In this document: in pieces, positions 58,774-64,000 of the stretch
Position numbering within the stretch: the stretch's first letter is position 1
How the letters are laid out: each line of letters begins with the position of its first letter
Source: Streptomyces sp. AA1529
GTDB lineage: Bacteria > Actinomycetota > Actinomycetes > Streptomycetales > Streptomycetaceae
Length of the DNA stretch: 64,000 nt
Assembly (NCBI RefSeq): GCF_000280905.1
Contig: NZ_ALAP01000090.1
Coordinates: 1-64,000 of the forward strand
Reading direction: 5' to 3'
Translations under genes and position numbers: made by a program
The notes under the pieces: model-generated
Databases searched by the model: none
What the model was told of the DNA's origin: nothing
The model's input: the letters and a program-made list of their open reading frames with translations, nothing else

Positions 58774-59028
58774 CTAGTTGCAGGTGCCGTCCTGGTCGGC
58801 GCCGTCGATGCAGTCCTTGACCTTGTTGGCGCCGTCGCTCAGCGCCATGTTGATGATGGCGGCGACCACGCCGACGATGGCGACCACCACCGCGGAGATG
58901 ATCACCCACTCGACGGCGGAGGCGCCGCGGTCCAGCTCGCCGGAGCGCGCGCGCTGGACGCGGCCGCGCAGGAAGGTCACGAGGAAGTCGACGGCGGGAT
59001 GACTGATCGAGCGAAGCGGATTCGGCAT
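58774..59028 (-). CDS. Flp-type major prepilin
   Basis: 84 residues from ATG 59028, preceded by AAAGGACTG. The charged leader ends RGASAVEWVIISAVVVAIVG: cleavage after Gly, Glu at +5, then the hydrophobic pilin helix. The mature pilin is about 47 residues and ends with DCIDGADQDGTCN, where two cysteines could form a disulfide. Its order between TadC and TadE genes is that of the actinobacterial Tad locus. It is expected to be the most abundant product of the operon. Confidence 0.88.
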   Translation of the reverse strand: MPNPLRSISHPAVDFLVTFLRGRVQRARSGELDRGASAVEWVIISAVVVAIVGVVAAIINMALSDGANKVKDCIDGADQDGTCN

Positions 59029-59072
59029 CGTGCTCAGTCCTTTCTTGGTCTTCGGGTGAGGGTCGGCAGGCG

Positions 59073-60002
59073 TCAGATCTGGAAGACGCGCATGGCCGCT
59101 GGATAGATGAGGAAGACGAGGAAGCCCGCGCAGAGCATCAGCTGGGCCACGAGCATCGACTGGGACTTCTCACCCGCACTGCCCTCGATCTCGGCGAGCT
59201 CCCGGTGCCGCATCGTCTCGGCCCGCGAGGAGAGCGAGGCGCGCACCTTGGCGCCGTCGTCGGCGACCAGTGCCAAGGATGCCGACATGTCCTTGAGTTC
59301 GTCGACCCCCAGCCGGGCACCGAGGTCGCCGAGCGCCGCCCACTGGCTCTGCCCCGTGATCCGCGCGTCGGCCAGCGTGTCGCGGATGCGGCGCAGCGCC
59401 CAGCCGTCGCTGACCTCGCTGGCCGCCTTCAGCGCCTCGGGCAGTCCGCGGCCGCCGGCCAGGTTCATGGCCACCAGGTCGAGATAGGCGCCGACGACCC
59501 GGCGCAGATCGCGCCGTTTGGCCGCGGCGTCCCGGCGGACCTCCAGATCGGGCAGCATGAAGAACACCAGCGCGCAGAGCAGCGCCAGCCACAGCGGGAT
59601 CAGCGGGCTGCGGCCGAACCCGATCAGCCAGCCGATGGAGAACAGGAACGGCCCGAAGAACAGCCCCGCGGCGGCCAGCAGCACCTTCGTCGCGAGGAAC
59701 TTCTCCCAGCTGCGCTCCAGCACCTCCAGGTCGGAGCGGAGGCTGCGCTGCTCCCAGCCCTGCCGCAGATACAGCTCGGCGACCCGGGCGCCGAGCCGGG
59801 CGCGGAGGGCGGCGAACCGCCCGCTCTCCTCCGGGGCGCCCTGCGCACCCTGCTGGTGCGCGGCGGCGCGGGCGCGCAGCGCGTCGATCTCGGCGACGGA
59901 GGCGACGGTGCTCCGCCTGCCCGGTGCCAGGGCGCGGACGAGCAGGAACAGGCCCAGGCCGACCAGCGCGCCGGTGAGTGCGGTGAGGGTGAAGGGGTTC
60001 AT
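59073..60002 (-). CDS. TadC-like inner membrane platform protein (T2SSF family)
   Basis: 309 residues. Membrane helices lie at the N terminus (FTLTALTGALVGLGLFLLV), in the middle (KVLLAAAGLFFGPFLFSIGW, PLIPLWLALLCALVFFMLP) and at the C terminus (VAQLMLCAGFLVFLIYPAAM). The cytoplasmic T2SSF domain shows AYLDLVAMNLAGGRGLPEAL and GARLGVDELKDMSASLALVA. It should form the membrane platform with TadB. Its ATG overlaps the stop of the TadB gene (ATGA). Confidence 0.9.
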   Translation of the reverse strand: MNPFTLTALTGALVGLGLFLLVRALAPGRRSTVASVAEIDALRARAAAHQQGAQGAPEESGRFAALRARLGARVAELYLRQGWEQRSLRSDLEVLERSWEKFLATKVLLAAAGLFFGPFLFSIGWLIGFGRSPLIPLWLALLCALVFFMLPDLEVRRDAAAKRRDLRRVVGAYLDLVAMNLAGGRGLPEALKAASEVSDGWALRRIRDTLADARITGQSQWAALGDLGARLGVDELKDMSASLALVADDGAKVRASLSSRAETMRHRELAEIEGSAGEKSQSMLVAQLMLCAGFLVFLIYPAAMRVFQI

Positions 60003-61018
60003 CGGCGCGGCACCTCCGCTCCGGCGCCGGAGGCGCCCGGCCCGGCGGACGGTCCGCCGGCCCCCGGGAGGCCGGGTACCGGTGCCTCACCGCGCTCGCC
60101 CGGGCGGCCCGTACCGGCTCCGGGTGCCTGCCGGTCGGCGCGGACCAGGAACCGCTCCGGGGTCTCGATCTGCGACAGCTTGCGCAGCCACCAGAAGCCG
60201 CAGGCGAACATGGCGCACACGGCGGCCAGCACCAGCTGGCCCAGCGGGCTGCCGTAGGGCTCGACGAAGTCCCGGTTGAAGACGGCGAGGCCCAGCACGA
60301 AGGCCACGCTGACCCCGACGACGATCTGCACGCTGCGCCGGGTGGAGGCGCGCTGCGCCATCACCCGCTGCCGCATGTCGACCTCCTCGCGGGCCGACTT
60401 GGCGAGCGCGCCCAGCACCTCGCGCAGACCGGGGCCGCGCAGCCGGGCGTTGAGGATGAGCGCGGCGACGATGATGTCGGCCGACGGGTCGTCCAGCTCG
60501 TCCGCCAGGTTCTGCAGCGCGGTGGGCAGCGGGGTGCGGGCCCGCAGCCGGTCGATGAGCGCGTCCAGGTGCGGGCGGAGCGAGGGGGCGGCGGCGCGGG
60601 CCGAGGCGGGGATGGCCTGTTCGAGGCCGACGGCCCCGGCGATGGTGTCGCGCAGCGACTCCGTCCACGCGGCCAGCGCCTCCACCCGCTTCATCGCGGC
60701 GCGTTCCTCGGCCGCACCGCCGAACAGCCGGTCCCACAGGAAGACCAGTACCCCGGTGGCGATCGCCGCGACCGGCCAGCGGGTCAGCAGCAGCACCAGC
60801 ACCGCGGCGCACACCGCGATCGATCCGCGCCGGCTCATGAACCGGGCCAGTTCGGCGGCGCGCCGGCCCGCGTCCCGCTGCTCGTCCGGCGCCTTGGCGG
60901 GCAACCCGCGCAGCGCGACGATCAGCAGTGCGAGGCCGCCGCCGACGGCCACGCCGCAGAGGAGCGCGTAGAGGGTGGACAGGGCGAAGATGCCGCCCGT
61001 ACCGCCGCTCACAGACAC
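59999..61018 (-). CDS. TadB-like inner membrane platform protein (T2SSF family)
   Basis: 339 residues from GTG 61018. Helices at about 10-36 and 68-92 precede the T2SSF domain: EALAAWTESLRDTIAGAVGL, EQAIPASARAAAP, NLADELDDPSADIIVAALIL and LGALAKSAREEVDMRQRVMA. Two more helices are near the end, and the tail is Gly/Pro-rich. It lies 4 bp downstream of the CpaF gene and overlaps TadC. It acts with TadC under the CpaF motor. Confidence 0.9.
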   Translation of the reverse strand: MSVSGGTGGIFALSTLYALLCGVAVGGGLALLIVALRGLPAKAPDEQRDAGRRAAELARFMSRRGSIAVCAAVLVLLLTRWPVAAIATGVLVFLWDRLFGGAAEERAAMKRVEALAAWTESLRDTIAGAVGLEQAIPASARAAAPSLRPHLDALIDRLRARTPLPTALQNLADELDDPSADIIVAALILNARLRGPGLREVLGALAKSAREEVDMRQRVMAQRASTRRSVQIVVGVSVAFVLGLAVFNRDFVEPYGSPLGQLVLAAVCAMFACGFWWLRKLSQIETPERFLVRADRQAPGAGTGRPGERGEAPVPGLPGAGGPSAGPGASGAGAEVPRR

Positions 61019-61022
61019 GGTC

Positions 61023-62336
61023 TCACCCCCAGTTCCCGGTCGGCTGGTATCCGTGTGCGGCCAGCTCCTGGGCGCAGGAGACCGGCGCGTGCGCCAGCAG
61101 CCGCCCGTCCGGGGCCTCGGCGAACACCTCGCTGGAGAGGACCCGGCCGTCCACGCCGTTGATCTCGCGTACGGAGGTGACCGAGCGGGACAGCCGCCCG
61201 CCGCTGGCGAAGGCGTTGCGGCGTTCGACGAAGACCACGAAGTTGATGGCCCCGGCGATCAGCATCTGGGTGGCCTCGATGGGGAGCCGCTCGGTGGCCT
61301 GGAGCGCGTAGGTGGAGATGCGGTTGAAGACCTCGCTGGAGCTGTTGGCGTGGATCGTGGACAGCGAGCCGTCATTGCCCTGGGACATGGCGTTGAGCAT
61401 GGTGACGATCTCGTCGCCGAGCACCTCGCCGACGATCACCCGGGAGGGGTTCATCCGCAGCGAGCGGCGCACGAGTTCGGCCATGCTGATGGTGCCCTGG
61501 CCCTCGGAGTTGGGCAGCCGCTCCTCGAACGCGACGACGTTCGGGTGCAGTTCGGGGAACTGGTCCAGGCCCAGCTCCAGCGCCCGCTCCACGGTGATCA
61601 GCCGCTCGGGCGGGGGGATCTCGTTCGCGAGGGCGCGCAGCAGCGTCGTCTTGCCCGCGTTGGTCGCTCCCGCGATCATCACGTTCTTGCGGGCCCGTAC
61701 GGCCGCCGTCAGAAAGCTGCCCAGCTCGGGGGTGAGGGTTCCGTTGCCCACCAGGTCGGAGACGAAGACCTTGCCCATCCGGGCCCGCCGGATGGACAGT
61801 GCGGGCCGCCGGGTGACGTCCATGACGGCGGAGAGCCGGGAGCCGTCCGGCAGCCGCAGGTCCAGCTGCGGGTTGGCGGAGTCGAAGGGGCGGGAGGAGA
61901 GTCCGGAGTAGGCGCCGAGGATCTGGATCAGCTCGATCAGTTCCTCGTCCGACTCGGCGACGGGCTCGCCCCGCACCTCGCGGCCGTCCGCGTAACCGAC
62001 GAAGACCTGGTCGTAGCCGTTGACGTCGATGTTCTCGACCTCGGGGTCGTCGAGCAGCGGCTGGAGCCGCCCGACGCCGAACAGCGCGGCGTGCACCGCG
62101 GCCGCGTACGCCTCCTCGGACTGCGCGTCCGGCGGGGTGCGGCCGGAGGTGATCTCGGTGCGCGCGTGCTCCTCGAGGATCTGCGCGATCACGGCGCGCG
62201 CGAACTGCCGCTCGTCCTCGGCGGACATCGCCGCCACGCCGGACGCCTGGTCGATGCGGCGCTGTTCGGCGATGCGGTCCCCGGCCTCCTGCCGGAACCG
62301 CTTCACCAGTTGGTGGTCGACCATGCTCGCGCTCAC
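61023..62336 (-). CDS. cpaF: CpaF/TadA-type pilus assembly ATPase
   Basis: 437 residues from GTG 62336. Walker A is GATNAGKTTLLRAL; the Asp box and Walker B region read RLITVERALELGLDQFPELH and NPSRVIVGEVLGDEIVTMLN, and the His box is GSLSTIHANSS. An N-terminal helical region (LVKRFRQEAGDRIAEQRRID) and the N-domain (IDVNGYDQVFVGYADGREVR) are normal for CpaF. It powers pilin polymerisation. It is coupled to the CpaE-like gene by GTGA. Confidence 0.93.
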   Translation of the reverse strand: MSASMVDHQLVKRFRQEAGDRIAEQRRIDQASGVAAMSAEDERQFARAVIAQILEEHARTEITSGRTPPDAQSEEAYAAAVHAALFGVGRLQPLLDDPEVENIDVNGYDQVFVGYADGREVRGEPVAESDEELIELIQILGAYSGLSSRPFDSANPQLDLRLPDGSRLSAVMDVTRRPALSIRRARMGKVFVSDLVGNGTLTPELGSFLTAAVRARKNVMIAGATNAGKTTLLRALANEIPPPERLITVERALELGLDQFPELHPNVVAFEERLPNSEGQGTISMAELVRRSLRMNPSRVIVGEVLGDEIVTMLNAMSQGNDGSLSTIHANSSSEVFNRISTYALQATERLPIEATQMLIAGAINFVVFVERRNAFASGGRLSRSVTSVREINGVDGRVLSSEVFAEAPDGRLLAHAPVSCAQELAAHGYQPTGNWG

Positions 62337-63691
62337 GAGGCGGCTCCCTCATCCCGCGGGTCCCCGCTTCCGGGGGTGCCGGGCAACGGTGCCGGCGGTG
62401 CCGGTTCGGGCGCCGTCGGCCTGCGCCGCCCGCGCAGCCCCTTGCGCCCCTGCGGGGAGGCGTCCTGCCCGGCGGTGCCCGGCGCGGGAGCGGCGGCCGG
62501 TTGCGCCGGGGGTGCCTGGACCGGCGGCAGCGCGCCCGGTGCCTGCGGGCGCTGGGCGGCCTGCGGGGCGGGCGGCGAGGGGTGCGGGGCGGGCGGGGCC
62601 GCCTGCGGGGCGGGCCGAGGGGGTTGCGGTCCGGACGGTGGCGTCCGCGGGCCGGGCGCACCCTGGCCGGCGGGGGTCCACGGGCCGGGCGCGGCGTATC
62701 CGGGCGCCCCGGGTGCCGGAGCGGGGCCGGGGCCCGCCCCGGGGTGGCCGGATGTGCCGGGGTGCCCGGGCCGGGGGTGCGGGGCCGGTCCGGGGTGCGG
62801 AGGTGCTCCGGTGCTCGGGGCCGGGCTCCGGGGCTGCGGGCCGGGGCCGGGCGGGGTGAGGGACTGCTGCGGCGGGGCGGTCGACTCCCAGTTGGCGCCG
62901 TACTGCTGGTGCAGATCGGTGGCGATCTTGCGTACCGAGCGGACGAGCAGCGACCGTTCGACGCGGCCGCGGCGGCGGCCGGCCAACTGCTCGGCGCCCA
63001 GCGTGTCGTGGGCGAGGACGCCGACGACCCGGGCCCCGGCGCGGGAGGCGACCAGCATGTCGTTGACCTGTCCCGCGGTCTTGGTGGCGCCCTGGGTGCG
63101 GGCCACCAGCAGTACGCCGAGGAGGGGTTGGGCCAGCGGGCCGGCGGTGTGCCCCGCGCCGTGCAGCCGTGCGGTGAGGGCCAGGGCGCGGTCCCGCACC
63201 CGGGCGATCTGCTCCGGCTCGTCGCGCGCGACCAGCAGCACCAGCGCGGCGTGCGGCAGGAGCGCCACCGAGGCGGCCTCCGGACCGATGCGTCCGCAGT
63301 CGGCGATCACGTCGGCGGCCAGTTGCGGGTGCGGCGACTCGGCGAGGTGTGCGAAGGCGCGGCCCACGGTGTCCCACTGCCCGGCCAGCCCGGCGGACTG
63401 CTCGGCGCTGCCGAGTCCGACCAGCACCTCGAGACCGCCGGAGAGCCGCTGGGTGTGGTCCCAGAGCTGTTCGGCGGCGAGCCCTCTGCGGGCGGTCGCG
63501 GCGAGCGACAGCAGTCCGGTGTTGGGGTCCAGCGGACGCCCGTCCGCTGCGGGACTGCGGTAGACGAGGTCACCGCCCGCGGTGTCCGTCTCGGCCAGCA
63601 GCGCGCGGCGCGGCCACACCGCCGAGAGGGCGACGGCGGTCGTGGTGACCCCCGGTGCGCCTTTGTCGGCGGCGAGTGCGATCAGCGCCAT
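62333..63691 (-). CDS. CpaE-like MinD/ParA-type ATPase with Pro-rich tail
   Basis: 452 residues from ATG 63691. It starts ALIALAADKGAPGVTTTAVA, a deviant Walker A in which the usual second lysine (KGGxGKT) is replaced, then LLAETDTAGGDLVYR. The MinD-like fold continues through DCGRIGPEAASVALLPHAAL and VVGVLAHDTLGAEQLAGRR. Residues about 300-450 are a Pro/Gly/Ala-rich disordered tail. CpaE proteins place the pilus apparatus at the cell pole; nucleotide binding may be weakened here. A start upstream cannot be excluded but is not needed. Confidence 0.82.
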   Translation of the reverse strand: MALIALAADKGAPGVTTTAVALSAVWPRRALLAETDTAGGDLVYRSPAADGRPLDPNTGLLSLAATARRGLAAEQLWDHTQRLSGGLEVLVGLGSAEQSAGLAGQWDTVGRAFAHLAESPHPQLAADVIADCGRIGPEAASVALLPHAALVLLVARDEPEQIARVRDRALALTARLHGAGHTAGPLAQPLLGVLLVARTQGATKTAGQVNDMLVASRAGARVVGVLAHDTLGAEQLAGRRRGRVERSLLVRSVRKIATDLHQQYGANWESTAPPQQSLTPPGPGPQPRSPAPSTGAPPHPGPAPHPRPGHPGTSGHPGAGPGPAPAPGAPGYAAPGPWTPAGQGAPGPRTPPSGPQPPRPAPQAAPPAPHPSPPAPQAAQRPQAPGALPPVQAPPAQPAAAPAPGTAGQDASPQGRKGLRGRRRPTAPEPAPPAPLPGTPGSGDPRDEGAAS

Positions 63692-63869
63692 TCCGGCTAC
63701 GCCTTTCCTTGTGTCCGTGTGCTGTCGTCCGTGCCGTGGTGCCTGCTGTCGTGTCCTGCCGTAGCCGACGACGACACCGCGCGGCGGACGGTTCCACGGG
63801 CGGGCCCGACGTCCCGGCGGCGAGGAGTCGGCCACGCGGCCGCGGGGCGCTGGGTCCGCGCGCGGCGTC

Positions 63870-64000
63870 TCAGCTTCCGCCGTCGGCGTCGAGGACGAGG
63901 GAGACCTCTCCGTTGGAGGCAGCCGCGGTCAGCTCGGCGGCGTCGCTCTTGTCGACCACCACGGAGACGGGCAGGTTGCCGCTGGAGGCGAAGGAGTCGC
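63870..64000 (-). CDS. C terminus of a SAF/CpaB-like pilus protein (partial)
   Basis: The frame enters from the right edge and ends at a TGA at 63870-63872, giving about 42 residues, DSFASSGNLPVSVVVDKSDA then AELTAAASNGEVSLVLDAD. Position at the head of the Tad locus and the beta-rich ending fit the SAF-domain protein (CpaB/RcpC-like) usual there. The identification is mainly from context. 178 bp separate it from the CpaE-like start. Confidence 0.55.
   Translation of the reverse strand, partial: DSFASSGNLPVSVVVDKSDAAELTAAASNGEVSLVLDADGGS

Overview
The window is strongly GC-rich, with GTG starts, overlapping stop/start codons and long antisense open frames. It carries an Hsp18/RheA-type heat-shock locus, an Rpf-LysM secreted protein, F420-type flavin enzymes, DUF4232 lipoproteins and an actinobacterial Tad pilus locus. 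Together these point to a Streptomyces or close relative; the species cannot be fixed from the sequence. No rRNA, tRNA, insertion sequence or CRISPR array was seen.

Layout. 1-19777 holds mostly single genes or short operons: a cut sensor gene, DedA and MMPL membrane proteins, a DUF4132 protein coupled to a small protein ending in Gly-Gly, secreted and lipoprotein genes, a BCCT transporter, a PLP enzyme with a YheO-type regulator, a SUMF1-domain protein, a HAD protein lacking catalytic aspartates, a PfpI protein, a universal stress protein, and rheA facing a badly eroded hsp18.

19958-32837 (minus strand, read right to left) is a complete-looking RiPP gene cluster: ABC exporter, YcaO cyclodehydratase, a Cys-rich partner protein, a ThiF-like plus oxidoreductase fusion, a second nitroreductase, four small precursor peptides, an M50 peptidase with a PqqD-like domain, and a split LanB dehydratase. 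The genes are mostly linked by ATGA/GTGA overlaps. The set predicts a peptide carrying azoles and dehydroamino acids. Only one short LanB C-terminal type protein is present, so a thiopeptide pyridine synthase is not evident. A short LysR-type HTH protein (33191-33520) lies upstream.

33804-51802 contains a ClC channel with a divergent regulator and palindrome, a MarR regulator, a PP2C phosphatase, an operon of a YqiJ-like protein, a flotillin and a 1657-residue ATPase, a PucR-type regulator with a PPOX protein, a fluoride export operon (crcB-DUF190-crcB) with a probable fluoride riboswitch, a secreted endonuclease I and an Rpf protein.

51924-64000 (minus strand) is a VWA lipoprotein followed by the Tad pilus locus: SAF-type protein (cut by the window end), CpaE-like ATPase, CpaF, TadB, TadC, Flp pilin, three TadE/TadG-type pseudopilins and a transmembrane LysM/Asp-rich/BTAD protein.
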